Shown here in pieces: positions 1-12,012 of a DNA stretch of 64,000 nt (position 1 is its first letter; the number at the start of each line of letters is the position of its first letter). Below the pieces are notes generated by a model. It saw only the letters and a program-made list of their open reading frames with translations, searched no databases and was not told the origin of the DNA. The position numbers were made by a program, and so were the translations under genes. This stretch comes from Lasiodiplodia sp. COLG20 (taxonomy: Eukaryota > Ascomycota > Dothideomycetes > Botryosphaeriales > Botryosphaeriaceae), in contig VNWV01000001.1 of assembly GCA_009801085.1 (NCBI GenBank), forward strand, positions 5,394,001 through 5,458,000, read 5' to 3'.

Positions 1-160
1 CCTTTGTCGAGTTGCCCTCACCCTTGAAGGAGCCGCCCAGGTCGTTGACGACAACGTTGGCACCCCGCGAGCCGAAGAAGGTGGCATAGGCCTTGCCCAG
101 GCCACCACCGGCACCCGTCACGACGACGGTTTGGCCATCGAAGCGCAGTTGTTCGGCCAT
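1..160 (-). CDS. FOX2: Peroxisomal multifunctional beta-oxidation enzyme (FOX2 type), N-terminal fragment
   Basis: Only the first 53 codons are inside the window; the gene runs off the left edge. The start is the ATG at 160-158, and the protein opens with the hallmarks of a short-chain dehydrogenase: a Rossmann strand ending in [12 protein letters not shown] (TGxxxGxG NAD-binding motif) followed by NVVVNDLGG. This start is very close to that of fungal Fox2 proteins, which carry two 3-hydroxyacyl-CoA dehydrogenase domains and a 2-enoyl-CoA hydratase 2 domain and carry out the second and third steps of peroxisomal fatty-acid beta-oxidation. The hydratase domain and C-terminal peroxisome signal are outside the window, so a stand-alone SDR cannot be formally excluded. 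It is divergent from the kinase gene at 618. A TATA-like element for this strand lies at 336-329. Confidence 0.85.
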   Translation of the reverse strand, partial: MAEQLRFDGQTVVVTGAGGGLGKAYATFFGSRGANVVVNDLGGSFKGEGNSTK

Positions 161-617
161 GGTGGATGTAGTAATGGAGGCGCAACACAAAGAATAGAGA
201 AAACAAGGAGCCGATCGACGGAAGCTCTGCGCAGCTCTCGCGTGGAGAAGTGTGGAGGAGGAGAAGGGAAAAGCTGGAGAAGGGATGAAAGTGCGGAGGA
301 GAAGGGGGCCCGTCTCGGTGCGGGATAGGTATAAAGTAGCTGCACAGGGAACGCGCGCGTGGACGAAGCCGAGCTGCTCGCGGCAATCGTCGTCACAGCC
401 TCGGCTGTGCTGGAACCGACGCCGCCATTGGCGGGGGAGGAGCCCAGGACCTTTTTGTGGGGGCGCTAACTAGGACCCCACGAATCCAGAGGCGGCTGTC
501 TTCACATGTTCGCCCAAGATGATGACGCTACCGCCCGTAAACTCTGGCTCTCACCAGTCCACCTGACTCTCGGCCTAAGCACAAGCACGAAACCGTCACC
601 ACTCAGGAACCGCAGCC
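161..617. promoter_or_regulatory. Divergent promoter region between FOX2-like and glycerate-kinase-like genes
   Basis: This 457-base interval separates two start codons facing away from each other. On the minus strand a TATA-like element (CTTTATAC, 336-329) sits about 170 bases upstream of the beta-oxidation gene. No coding frame inside it resembles a protein. No fatty-acid response element could be assigned with confidence. Confidence 0.5.
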
Positions 618-1913
618 ATGTCCGCCATCATCGACGACAAGTCAGAGCATTGCATTCCCTTCATCCTCGACCGCATCAAGGCCCACCGCGCTCTGCATGG
701 CGAGAATGCGCGGCCTTTCTTCCTAGGCCTGAATGGCGTGCAGGGTGCTGGCAAGACGACCCTGGTGAGAATGCAATCCACGCGACACCAAGCGAGCCAT
801 TGGCAGCTGCTAACAGCCCTCATTCCTCGCGCAGGTCACCACCCTCTGCAGCACGCTCCGTTCCCCGCCATACTCGCTCCCCACCGCCGTCCTCAGCATC
901 GACGACCTCTACCTGACCCACGACGACCAAATCTCCCTCGCCTCGACCGACCCAACAAACCCACTCATCCAGCACCGCGGCGAGCCCAGCACCCACGACC
1001 TCGACCTCGGCCGGACCGTCTTCGCATCGCTCCTGCACAAACAGCCGACCAAGATTCCCGTCTACGACAAGTCGCGCTTCGCGGGCGCCGGCGACCGCGC
1101 GCCGGCCGAGACGTGGGAGGAGGTCAACGCTCCCGGGCAGCCGCCCATCGAGGTCGTTGTCTTCGAGGGCTGGTGCGTCGGCTTCCGCGCGCTGCCAGAC
1201 GACGTGCTGGAGGCGCGCTGGGCCGATGCGAAGAAGCGCGTGGACGCCGGCGAGAGCTACGACGGCCAGCTGGCGCGCCACGAGCTGGCACACCTGCGCT
1301 TCGTGAACGACAAGCTGCGCGAGTACGACGCACTGACTGAGTGAGTGCCACTCCCTCTCTCCGACCTCCTTATTTCCGCGCTCAGCGGGCAAAATCCCAC
1401 TTTCGGGCCGCTTTGTGGTGTTGAGGGCCCCAGGCCGCGACTCGGTTGAAAGTTGAGGCGCGGGCTGATTTCCTTGTGTGTTTGTGCTGATGGCTTCTGC
1501 GCCTTGCCCGCGGAAAACGGAAATACAGCATGCTTGACGCCTTTGTGCATATCGATGCCGAGAATACGCAGTACGTCTACGACTGGCGCCTGCAGCAGGA
1601 AGCTGCGCTGCGAGCTGCCAAGGGTACTGGCATGACGGATTCGCAGGTTATCAACTTCGTGAACGGCTGTAAGTTTTGCAGGCTCCTCAACTTCCCTCCT
1701 GCTTTTATTCTTCCTAGTACTTTGCTCTACTGGAAGGGGAAGCAATACGTCTGGAATGAGCTGGGGCTGATAGCATACCTGACGAAAGACTACCCCGCGT
1801 ACGAGCTCTACACCGAGACTCTCCGTGCCGGCATTTTCAAGGACAAAAAGGGCAAGCAACTCCGTCTCGTCGTCGGCAAGGACCGTCGTGTCAAGTCCGT
1901 CCAGAAGCTGTAG
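618..1913 (+). CDS. P-loop kinase, D-glycerate 3-kinase / Tda10 family
   Basis: Spliced model 618-764, 835-1340, 1529-1668, 1789-1913 gives 305 residues. All junctions keep frame, and the last one restores FVNGYYPAYELY, a conserved stretch of this family. A Walker A motif, G40-VQGAGKT47, follows a short N-terminal helix; the strand VLSIDDLYLTHDD comes soon after, and VVVFEGWCVGF is the second strand typical of the uridine-kinase-like fold. The HIDAENTQYVYDWR segment and the basic C-terminus are also family features. Plant GLYK phosphorylates glycerate to 3-phosphoglycerate; yeast Tda10 (YGR205W) is a structural homologue whose physiological substrate is uncertain, so the substrate here is inferred. 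No targeting peptide is evident, suggesting a cytosolic enzyme. Confidence 0.9.
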
Positions 1914-4900
1914 GTGCAGTGATTGCGTAAAGAAAGAGCAGACATCGCGAAGGTAAGGCACCAGCACTGTGCATAGTGTGAATAGTCATCAATACTCCGC
2001 TGCGAATTAGCATCGTCAGGGGCATTCATGCGCAGGGATGGAACTAGTAAGAGAGCGAGAGATAAACGACAAAAAGTCGGTGGACGAGGTCTTTGCAACG
2101 CCTTACGTCCGCCTCACGGAAGACAATCATCCCACGCACACATGAATGAGGCGAAACGAAGCTTTGACAAGAGCTCAGACTCGATAATGGCAGCTCAGCT
2201 GTTCGGCCGGTCCGTGGCATGCACTGATGCGGACGCGAGTCACTGCTCGTTTCCGGTGCTGTCATCCGACAATACGTAGTAATCACGAGCTAGCCGGGTT
2301 CGCAGAGAGGTGAGTAGGTAGATAGATCTTCCGTAGGTTTGATTTGAATGAGATCATGTCTAAAAATACCACGAGCATAGTCAAAGAGCCTCAACATTCC
2401 TTATCGGGTGATATTTGAAGCGAGCGCAGGAAACGGCCGATGTTTCAACACAACACACACCACCACCAGTGCTTAGCCCATCAGTCTTGTTCGTCACCAA
2501 CGCCCGAAAGGCGCAAATAGAGGTGGATGAACTTTCAAGCGCAAACACACCCGTTGTAATACTGCCGGGTGAACAAACAAACTCGCACAGCGTACCGTAA
2601 CCGCACCGAGATGTGTACTACACCGCGTGGGTTGTTACGACACGATAACGCTTTACATATTACCGTTGTTGCGTAACCTACCTTTCGGGTATAGAAATAT
2701 TATACCTTATATTAACATCCGCTCGCGAAGTTCGACGCTTAGCCTACCGCTTAGCCCACCGCTTAGCAGCTCGTTTATGAGAACCTCGTGCAGACGGACG
2801 CTAGACGAGCAAAACGACTGCTACCGCCGGACAAAGCATCGAGTTTTGATGTAGGGAATTCCAACAATTTAAGTCGATATCAACGATTTATGTGTCGGTG
2901 AAATCGTCATGGTGATTTGCGTTCGGGCGTGTATGAGCGATGCGACTTCGCAGGAGGCGACGAGGAAGAGGCTCTACAGCTGCGTGGTCCGGCTTCGTAG
3001 TTATCGAACGGTTGCCATTTCCGAGTTTCGCTGTAAAGACTGGATACCTGTGATGGCGGCGTTGCATTACCGAAGAATTCGTGCTGCGATGGAAAGGTAG
3101 ATCTCGATGTTGTTGTGGTGTTTGTTGTCGGTCCTATACAGTTAGTAGCTCGTGGCGACCGCCGCGTGCCCCTTTTGCATCATCTCTCGCCTACATCGCT
3201 ATGACGCCACGATAGGCGAAACCTTAGTCGTTCTCTAGACTTCATAGCGTAGGTAAAAGGCGGACGTGCGAGGAGGATTCGGCATTCGTAGCGCCACCTG
3301 CTTGCTTCGCAACGAGGCACGGGTCGGCCCGCAGCCGCTTCGCCGTCTCTCCTGATCGAAACCTTCTTACCGCCACTTGCATGAGGTCAGTTATCCTCCC
3401 GATCTTCCATGATGAATGCCGGAACGTCCATGTGTTTCTTGCGTGTGGGGTGTAGAATCGCCGATGAGCGGATGTAGTATTGTGCCAGTCTTGTCTCGAT
3501 ACCGGCGATTCCTGCGCTAACCATCGGACTGCATGCAGACTATGCCCTTCCGCAAGCGCATACCTCAGTCTTTATCGATGGTTGGGAGGGCCAGATGATG
3601 GAGTATTGTGACAGTGCCGCACTGTGTCAGAACGTACATTCGCACGAGGCTGGGTTGAACGTGTGTATCCGTCAAGGTTTTCGCAGGGCACTTCGGTTCG
3701 TACGAATCTGCTGCGCTCATTAGAAAAGCCTGTGGGTAAGGTTTGATGGTTGTATAAGTGATGGTTGAGGTGAATAGGGGCGTCGCTGGTGTGCGGTTTC
3801 AAAGTTCGATTACTGGCAGGGAGGGGAGGCGCCCCGGCAGTTGCACCTGAAAACACCAACCTTAGTATGACCATTAAAATGACTGAGAAGAGAATTAGTC
3901 AATGCAGCAGCGCGTGGCGAGGAAGCACTCAGGGGGAAGCTGTCTGCCTGTGAGTGTAAACTCATGGCATACTTCCTCCACTTATCGACTTCTCCCAAAC
4001 AAGTGGCTTACCTGCTTACCAAAGCCACTGAGCGAACATCCGACTAGCTCTCAGTTCTCGTGTTATCACCGAAGGCTATGTGCGCTCAATTTGGCTCTTG
4101 TGGATCGATTTGCCGAGTACGACTGAATCGCGCGATGCGGGTTATCAGAAGGCTCCGCGGATCCCGCACTAACAATAGTCTGCAGAAAATATTTTCTTCA
4201 CCGGTGAAGCAGCTATGCCCTCTCTCGGCGTGCGTGTTGCGAGGAGGGCCAAGAGAAAGGCCCGTTGGTGGAGGCGGAAGAGGAGAAGATGAGGGGGCCA
4301 GGCCGTCTTCACTAGCAGCGGACGAGGATGTGCACAACTGCTGCCTAATGAAGAAGTGATCATGAGGTACCGTTACCTCCAACCCCCTGCTACGCCATTA
4401 GTTGAAGGATGTGACACGAGTTAGAAGTGGTCTGTCCCATCGTTTTCCTCCTGCCGTCCTTGGTGCATTGGAAACCACAGTAGCCTCTCTCTGGGGAACG
4501 AATCAAAGGGGCGTCTTTAGCTATTGTTCCTCCACCCGGATATGATCACCAATATAGATTTATATGGCATGGGCGTCACTCACACGGCGTGATCTTCGTG
4601 AGGTCGGCCAAAACGGACCAGGGGCAGGTCAGCCTGACGACAGCCGAGCCCAGAGAGCTGCAGCATCATGGGGAGAGTTATTTGCGGTAAGGGAACGCGT
4701 GGATACCGGACAGGTCAGGACGTGCTGCGTCGCAAGGGCCCCGGGTGTAATCTTCCCTGACTCCTCCCGCCGGATCCCTCAGCGGAGCCGTCTTCTGGAA
4801 AGCCCTGGAACTTCCTGAACAGGTACCTTGTGCGTGCCCGAAAAACCGTCTCTCGAGCCGACGCAGGTCAGCTGCAGTGTTTTCTCAAGCAGGAAAAATG

Positions 4901-6876
4901 TGATGCTATGGGGCATTGCATTGATTCGTCCAGGGCCTGCATACTCTCTCCATCAAGCGAAACGGCTCGGTTCCGATCCCAGCGAAGAGGGAGATCCATG
5001 AAAGCAGCCGGCCACCACAATCTGGCGATTCTTCGTTTGCCTCGTGCAGACCGAGCTGTCCGTACCTCGTGGTTGATGATTTGATGAACGCCGGGTAAGA
5101 AGCGGAGGCGGATCCGACAGGCTGCGCACCAAGCGTTCGAAAACCCGACATAAGACCTATCGCATTCACGCCTGAGGCCTGCGTCCCAGGAAGAGACGTC
5201 TTGCTCATAGTTCGCTTGAATGCGAGAATGGGGGTTAGGACTGAGTGATACGGAGTCGGTTTCGTACAGGAGGCAGGCCGTAGCCCGGACTGGCGCCCAC
5301 GTGGCCACCGCCCAAATAAGCGAAAGGAGAGCGCAAGCCAGGAGCCTTGTCTTCGCCCCAAACACACTTGGCCCACGGGCTAACCACGGCCCTGCAAAGT
5401 GCGGCCCTTCAATCTTGTAGCTTCCGAGGACACCTCCCAAAGTTCTTGACCCTGAATATCGCCCGGAGAGAAAGCGAGAGAGAGGGCACACGGTTGTCCG
5501 TCCCAAGGCCATGTCCTCGGGAAAATTCCCGTCACCAAGCCTTATCGGGCCCTGCCGGTGGCGGATGTTGCCCTGCCCGTCGGCCGTCACCGCATCATTT
5601 CGCATCGCGGTGCTCTCGGTAATTGGGAACAGCCTCATTCTAGATGGGAATGACAAACAACAACACCGAGCCAATAGTGGTGATCAATTGGACGCCGATA
5701 GGGAGTGGTTTAGAGCTGGTGTGGAGGAATGTGCGATGAGCTCACCTTGTTCGATCATGGCGGCCTAATGCAGCCTTTCAGCAGCTTTGGGGCGTACCCC
5801 AAAACCTGCAGCGTGTTGGGCGCTTCCGCAGTGTGATTGGGAATCGCCACGACCTGTGACCAAATGACGCCGCCTTGCCAGAAGATCCCCAGCCCGCCGC
5901 TGCCGAGCGGGGGCCCACCGGTGCTAAACCGGTGGAGACGGCCAACAAGCCAATGTGATCCAATCGCCCGAGCTCGCGTGGAAGGCGCGTTGCCGTGACG
6001 AAACTGGCATCACTCGGCACGGGGGAGGATGTGCCAGGGAAGGGGAAGCTTGGTTAAGGAGCCTTAGGTAGTCGTGCTGCTCCTCGACCGGCCTGCACGT
6101 CTCAATGCGCTCCCACGCAGGCGGCAGATAATGACCGAGTGGTGAAGCCTAGATCAAGCGGGATTTCGTAATGACGGGCGCCCGCATCAAGCCTTGCCCG
6201 TGGCTCCGCGGCACGCGGAGTCTAGAACTCGCGGCGTGCTTTACGTGCTGCTTGCGTAGTCATCTGCCGTTGCAGTGGTTGCCGCCGCTTCACCGTCTTT
6301 TGGAGGATAGTCGGTTCCTTGGAGGCAGCAGGAGGCCCTCTGAGCCTCGTGGCCCTTCCCCGCCACTTGCAGTCGAGGCTGGTATGCGTATTGATCGCTC
6401 GTCAGGTGAGGACTGGTGTGCGTATCATGTTTCACGAATTTGCGGCTGTGTCCGTCGACGGCGCGGGTGTTCTTGGCCCCATGCGGCAGCACCAGCTGGT
6501 TCACCCGTGTGTCCGCGCTTTCGGGTCTTGTCTCGTCCATATTGCGCGAGGAGAAACCTCCGGATGAAATGAAGAAGATCCTGAGGCTCGCGCAGGTCCC
6601 TTCTTGCTGCTGCTGCTCCTGTGACGTGACGCACATGATCCAGAGACGTGCTTGTTTGGCGGAAGGGGGCCGTACTGGCGCTCTTGCGGGGCTATCCGGC
6701 TCCCGCTGCGTCAGGCATCGTGTGCCCACGCTGCGCGCACCCACGCTATCCCGGGCAGCTGGTAGAGCCCCAAGCATCCAACCTTGCCCATGGTGATTCA
6801 CGTCATCCACGTCGTACAAGAACAAGCCACAGCAGTCGAACAAACGAACAGCGCATCGTAAACCGAGGGCGACAGG
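1914..6876. other. Gene-empty stretch (about 5 kb)
   Basis: No convincing gene was found. The longest open frame (4868-5674, minus strand, 268 codons) has no recognisable motif and no plausible splice pattern, and looks like chance. A part around 2560-3550 has an unusual texture, rich in CG and TA steps with a short imperfect repeat of CCGCTTAGC at about 2738-2768. There is a perfect 14-base palindrome at 4196-4209 and an 8-bp hairpin (5916-5923 with 5929-5936, 5-base loop). The stretch ends at the promoter side of the methyltransferase gene. Confidence 0.6.
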
Positions 6877-8210
6877 ATGTCCGAGTCTGTGTCTGAAGAG
6901 TACAGGGAGATTGTGGAGCTGCACGACCGAGAATTCCAGAAATTCTCCATCGACAACCAAATATACTGCGTCCCGGTAGATGAGGTAAGTGCGGCGTATT
7001 CCTTCGACCCTCGCAAACGGGGTGCAGCCCGTGGTTTTTTGGTCTCCTCTCGAGGGCCCGGTTGGAATCACGGCGGCCAAGACATGTTGATTCGGTCGAG
7101 TAGAGTGTGCTGAGGCAGAAACAACAGGGCGAAGAACAGCGGCTCGAAAGCCAGCACCAGATCCTGCAATATCTTTTCGAAGGCCGGTTGTTTTTCCCGC
7201 CCATCCAGCAGCCGAAAAAAGTCCTCGACTGCGGGTATGGCCGAGGTAACTGGGCGCTGGAGATGGCGCAGACCTATCCAGACAGCGAGGTAGGTCCTTC
7301 ATTGCTAAGTCTCCTCCCGCCTCGAAGCAGGGATAGTTGAGAGGGGGCAGGCAGAAGAAGAAGCAAATATGCAAATTTTCTATCCATCCAAGCCCAGGAA
7401 GAGCTGCGGGTCCGAGATCCTTTTGTTGGGGAGGCGGCAGTGATGCCACAGGGCCGCGAAAATTCTTTGCTAACAGACGATGCCATAGATAACAGCTGTC
7501 GATGTTTATCCCACCAACGAGCTTCCTGACGACCAACCGGACAACCTGTGGATTGAGGCATGGGACCTCAACCAGACGCTCACGCCGACGTACAAACCGA
7601 ACGAGTATGACTTGATCCACTCGAGGCTTGTAGCGCCTGGCATCAAGCGAGATCGGTGGCCACGGTACATCCGAGACATCGTAAAGCTGCTCAAGCGCGG
7701 TGGCTGGGTCCAAATGGCCGAGTTCTACTACATCATCCAGTCGGACAGCGGAAGACTAACGGATGAGCACGCCTTGATGCAATGGTCCAACGGATACCGG
7801 CACACAATGGAGCGAGACCGAGATCCCCGCATAGGTCGACATCTGGGACAGTTGATGCGCTCGGCAGGGTTGACAGACGTGCAGGAGGTCACGTACCGAA
7901 TGCCGATTGGAGGATGGCCGACGGGTAAGGTGCTTCGTTCGGAACGGACCTAAAGGGCATGCGGAAACGGCCTTCCGCCTTGATGCCTGGGTTGTGTAAC
8001 ACTCGGCTAACGGGAATCCTCGTCGTAGATCCGAGACTGCAGTGGGTAGGTCAACAGAATCTCGAGAACATCGGCGCCATGATCGACTCGCTCGCGATAT
8101 GGCCCTTTACGGCGCGCATGGGCTGGACCAAGGAGCAGGTGGCTACGTTGACAGAGCGGGCACGGCAAGAGGCTGCCGATCCGCACCTGAAGCTGTACAT
8201 CCCGCTGTAA
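6877..8210 (+). CDS. LaeA-like S-adenosylmethionine-dependent methyltransferase
   Basis: Spliced model 6877-6984, 7119-7289, 7489-7924, 8029-8210 gives 298 residues. The second exon could equally begin at 7128, costing three residues. Residues 71-80 form the SAM-binding motif I, VLDCGYGRGN. It is preceded by the helix EEQRLESQHQIL and followed by a motif II acidic strand (ITAVDVYP) and the LIHSRLVAPGIK / LKRGGWVQMAEF segments typical of the UMTA/LaeA class of fungal methyltransferases. LaeA itself is a nuclear velvet-complex regulator of secondary metabolism, but paralogues of this family are numerous and many modify small molecules. There is no nuclear signal and no biosynthetic cluster beside it, so the generic family name is safer than calling it LaeA. 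The gene stands alone with large gaps on both sides. Confidence 0.85.
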
Positions 8211-10743
8211 GATGGCTTCACCCCCCGAGTGCGACAAGCATTGACGTCTGACACAGAACCGTGGCTTGGGGACGGAAGCGAGCGTAAATCTTCTGCGGGG
8301 AAGAAGTGGGTCTCCTGCGCCGGCGGTTAGCCACCAGATAGGCCAGGCACTGCGCGTCAGACGCGCGGGAGTGAGGTGCGAGATTGGACCAACCAGAAGA
8401 CGGCTGAACGAGCATAAAGCAGATTGTTTTGGCGCGGCATATGTGGCTTGGCGTTCTTCCTAGCAACCAGAATGAAACCTTTTTCGCTTGCTGCGTTGCC
8501 AACGGGTGGGGTGTGAGTGTGCGTGAGAGCGCGACGCGGGCCTGGCGGGGTGCGAATGCAGCGTCACGCAGCGAGCAGGTTGGGGACGAGTGAGTTGATG
8601 AGGATGAGAGCAAGGAAATGACGAGTGCAGCAGTGAGGTACAGCGGCGGCCCGACTTCGAACAGGGACAGCTCCGACCAGGATGGCCAGCCCGGGAGAGG
8701 AGAGCTGGAGCACGGCAGCCACGGCGTCTCCCGGCGAGGAGTAAGAGCAGGCGAGTCTGGCGAGGGTGGGTAAAGGGTGGAGTGGAGTTAAAGTTTAGGG
8801 AGAAGATAGTGTACCGGGCCGCCAAGGACGCGGGTTCGGGAAGGGAAGGCAGGATCCAGAAGAGCTGAGGCCGTCTGGCCGTGCACGGCGGCAAGGCGTC
8901 ACTGGCGAGGAGGCTGGCGAGGTGCAGAGGGTAATGACACAGGGCAAGAGCAGGAACAGCAGCACGCGGGAAGCCATCTTGAAACGCGCAGCCCTGGACG
9001 ATGGAGGCTCCCGTCTGACGGTCCCAGGGCACGGCAGGAAAAGGAGGACGGCAGCGGTGGGCCACCCAGCAGAGTGGTTCCGACATGTCATTGAGCAATG
9101 GCTGGAGGAGATGTGGCACCTGGTCGGCTCAATTTCAAGGCGCATCCACGCCCTCGTCCCAGCGCCATGACTCGGGCATCGTCGGAGGAACAACGCAGAA
9201 CGGGCCGGAGATCGATCTGCTGCAGCGTCTGGCAGCGTTCTGGGGATGTGGAGGATCGAGTCCTCACCGCATCGCGCAGGCGTGGGCCGGCTTCGCTGCA
9301 CACGACGTCCAGAAGCACAGAAACATGGCCTGTCCAGCTGCAGCCGTGGATCCACATCCCGGTTGATCCGACCTCAAAGCACCCATCCGCGGCCACGGAA
9401 CTATCGACTCGGGATCCTAGCTTTCGCGGAAGACGGCGCGCTGTTAGGGCCGCATGCGCCTACAAGCACGTGCGGGCTTGCCGCAGCCGCCGCCGGCTCA
9501 CTCGCCGCGCGCCTGCCAAAGCTGCCGCAGCCGCCTGCTACAACGTGTCAGGGCCTGGCCCGCCGTCTGCTCCAGCTTTGCGCCCCGCAAGGCGCCGCAG
9601 CTCGCTGTATCGAGCGACATCACGGTGAGCCTGTGCCGCACAGCGCAGCAGCCTCCTCGCACGACCTGGACACCGCCCTGCCCAACGTCAGCCGAAACAG
9701 CAGCCCAACGGCGATCCATCATCAGACTGCCTACTCAGGAAGCACCGCGTCCCTCGACGCTGACAGAAGATTATTCCCGCGCTCGCACTGGCAACTTTGC
9801 AGCCGCCCCTGACTCGCGCCATCGTCGAGGAATCGCAAGTCCGCGGTAAATCCGCGCGCTTCCCCGTCGCCAGGGCTGCAGGGGCTGCAAGCCATCATCC
9901 TTTCTCGAACGAAGTCTTTGCGGACCGCAGGCGCTGTCACGTGAAAACGCGCGCTTGGGACGCAGCCGCTGCGCCAGATCGGGATGCGTATCATCAGGTG
10001 GTGAGCCCTGCAACCCGCGCATTAGGCTTCGCGACGCACCCTGACGTGTCCGCAGCGCCTGTCCTTATCAGGCCTGCGCAGCTACCATCGCCGTCGTAGA
10101 ACCACATCTCGACACCGCTTCGTCTCTCCAGTGCGGACCGCCCGCATCCGAGCCTCCGTCCTCCACCCCGCACTCCCGAGCGTCCGCCGTCAGCCACCGC
10201 TTCCTTCTCTGGTTTTGACAGCCGCCACCCAGTCATCAACCTGCGGGATCGACGTCTACAACTCTAAATAGCCTTCCGGCAGCACACCACCCCCAGCACC
10301 GCGCCGTTGGTAACCCCCTCCTCGGGGTTCCTGATCTTCCCTTTTAGCCTGTTGTGCCCCGCCACCTCCGGCCGTACCGCCAAACCGCTTGGAGCCGCCT
10401 CGGTACCTATTGTTGCGTGCATTTCTCGTATGTTTCTCCGCCTCGGGACGCTTGCGCAAGTCAACACGGGGTCAAAATACCCGCACACAAGGCCTCTAGG
10501 CCTGAAACTGCGTCATGTATGACCGGAGCGTGCCATCCGTTCCGTTCACGTCATGTCAAGCAACGCTGCAATGTCATGCCGTCGAGCCTCAGCGACTAGC
10601 AAGGCTCAATTGCGGGGGTGAGGAGGGGAAGACGTATAAATGGGAGTGAGATCTCGCAGCGACCCGTTGGTTCCTTGCCTACATGATCGAAAGCTTGTCA
10701 TAGCTTCTCGTACAAAATTCTCCGTTTTGCTCGCTTGATCGCC
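8211..10743. other. Intergenic stretch, GC-rich, no supported gene
   Basis: Several open frames exist on both strands, but they are rich in Arg, Pro, Ala and Ser, as expected from GC-rich noncoding sequence, and show no motif. One minus-strand ATG frame (8977-8795, 60 codons) begins with a hydrophobic signal-peptide-like stretch, MASRVLLFLLLPCVITL. It has no recognisable mature domain, so it is not called a gene. The right end contains the promoter of the esterase gene. Confidence 0.5.
10634..10640 (+). promoter_or_regulatory. TATA box of the GDSL esterase gene
   Basis: TATAAAT lies 104 bases before the ATG at 10744, in otherwise GC-rich sequence. The spacing fits a fungal core promoter with a leader of about 70 bases. 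Confidence 0.5.
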
Positions 10744-12012
10744 ATGGTATCCTCGTCTTTTGCCAATCTGCTGCTCGCTCTTCTAGTGGGCGCTGCTTCC
10801 GCAAGCCCCACTCCGCAAGACGACTCACCAGCCCCCAGCTATGGGTCCTGGGGTTTGCAAAAGTTCACTAGCTTGGTTGCATTCGGGGACAGCTATACAG
10901 ACGAGTCGCAGCTAGCTTACTTCATTACCACTGGAGGCCTGGCCCCACCTCTCGGGTGGATTGGTCCTGAGGTACTAGTTATCCGAGCCTGTCTACGAGT
11001 CAAAAATCGCTCACATTCTCTCGACAGAGCAATTCAACCTCCACCGGCGGCCGTATCTGGCCTCGATACGTGGCAGACTATACCGGAGCAAACCTATACG
11101 ACTATGCTGTGTCAGGCGCCGTCTGCTCTAACAAGCAGGTGGACCGCTACCTGAGCTTGATCAATGCCTCCTTCCCCGACGTTGAAGGCTATGAGATCCC
11201 AAAGTTCCTTGCAGACAAGTCATACACTCCCGCAAATGGCACATCTGCGTTCGTTGTCCCGGATACCGAGACTGTCTACAGCATGTGGATCGGTACAAAC
11301 GACATTGGCAGTAATGCCTTCCTGACAGAGTCTCAAACTCCTGGCCTGACCATCGTTGACTATATTAACTGCGTGTACAATCAATTTGACACCGTACGCA
11401 TATGATTTCAATTTGGACATGGGTGCACAGCTGACTCGCAAGTGTAGCTCTACGAGAACGGCGCCCGCTACTTCGTGCTCATGAACCTTGCACCACTGCA
11501 ACTTGCTCCCGTCTACGCAACACCTGAGAATGGTGGTGTTGGCCAAGTACAGAATCAGACCGAGACCAGCTACCGCATGAAGGAGCAAGTGAATCTTGCC
11601 AACGCCGTGTACAAGTATCAGACGCCGTACGAGCAGCTCGTCACCAATCGCTATCCTGGCGCGCACTTCGCCATCTTTGACATGTACAGCTTGGTGAGAT
11701 TTAACCCCGCTACAGCCCAGTCCATCACATTCGGCTATCTTTAATCGGTTTCAAACCGATTTCCACAAGGCAGCTTGCTGATTGCGACTACAGTTCACCG
11801 ACATGTACGAGAACCCCGCCGAGTACCTCAATGGCACCGCACCGCTGAATGTGCAGGGTTACATTACGGCGAACGAGTCCTTATCGCTCAGCGACCGGGA
11901 CAGCTACTTGTGGTACGACGCACTGCATCCGAGCGAGCAGGCTGACCGCGTCATTGCGCGTGAGTTCGTCGATGTGGTTAAGGGTACCAGCAAGTGGGCG
12001 ACTTACTGGTGA
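10744..12012 (+). CDS. Secreted GDSL/SGNH esterase, carbohydrate esterase family 16-like
   Basis: Four exons (10744-10971, 11028-11393, 11448-11693, 11794-12012), all in phase 0, give 352 residues. Residues 1-20 are a signal peptide with an ASA cleavage pattern, so the enzyme is probably secreted. Block I is AFGDSYTDE with nucleophile Ser50. The YDYAVSGAVC stretch supplies the block II glycine, WIGTNDIG is the block III GxND oxyanion motif, and YDALHPSEQ near the C-terminus supplies the block V Asp/His. Several N-x-S/T sites suggest N-glycosylation. The overall pattern resembles fungal CE16 acetylesterases, which remove acetyl groups from xylo- or mannooligosaccharides; substrate is inferred. 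A near-perfect 19-base palindrome lies in the third intron (11743-11761). Confidence 0.88.

Noticed and set aside
1669..1729. Shorter last intron in the glycerate-kinase-like gene
   Set aside because: An acceptor at 1727-1729 leads to an in-frame stop; the acceptor at 1787-1788 restores the conserved YYPAYELY.
4868..5674. 268-codon minus-strand open frame
   Set aside because: No motif, irregular composition, no splice logic or conserved pattern; overlaps other long frames, as expected for chance in GC-rich DNA.
6241..7713. 490-codon minus-strand open frame opposite the methyltransferase
   Set aside because: It is the antisense of the spliced LaeA-like gene and its promoter; the plus-strand reading has SAM-binding motif I and consistent splice sites.
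6877..8210. Calling the methyltransferase LaeA itself
   Set aside because: The family has many paralogues; there is no feature that singles out the velvet-complex LaeA and no biosynthetic cluster nearby.
8795..8977. 60-codon secreted-peptide-like frame on the minus strand
   Set aside because: Only the hydrophobic start is suggestive; there is no cysteine pattern, family resemblance or promoter support, so it was not called a gene.
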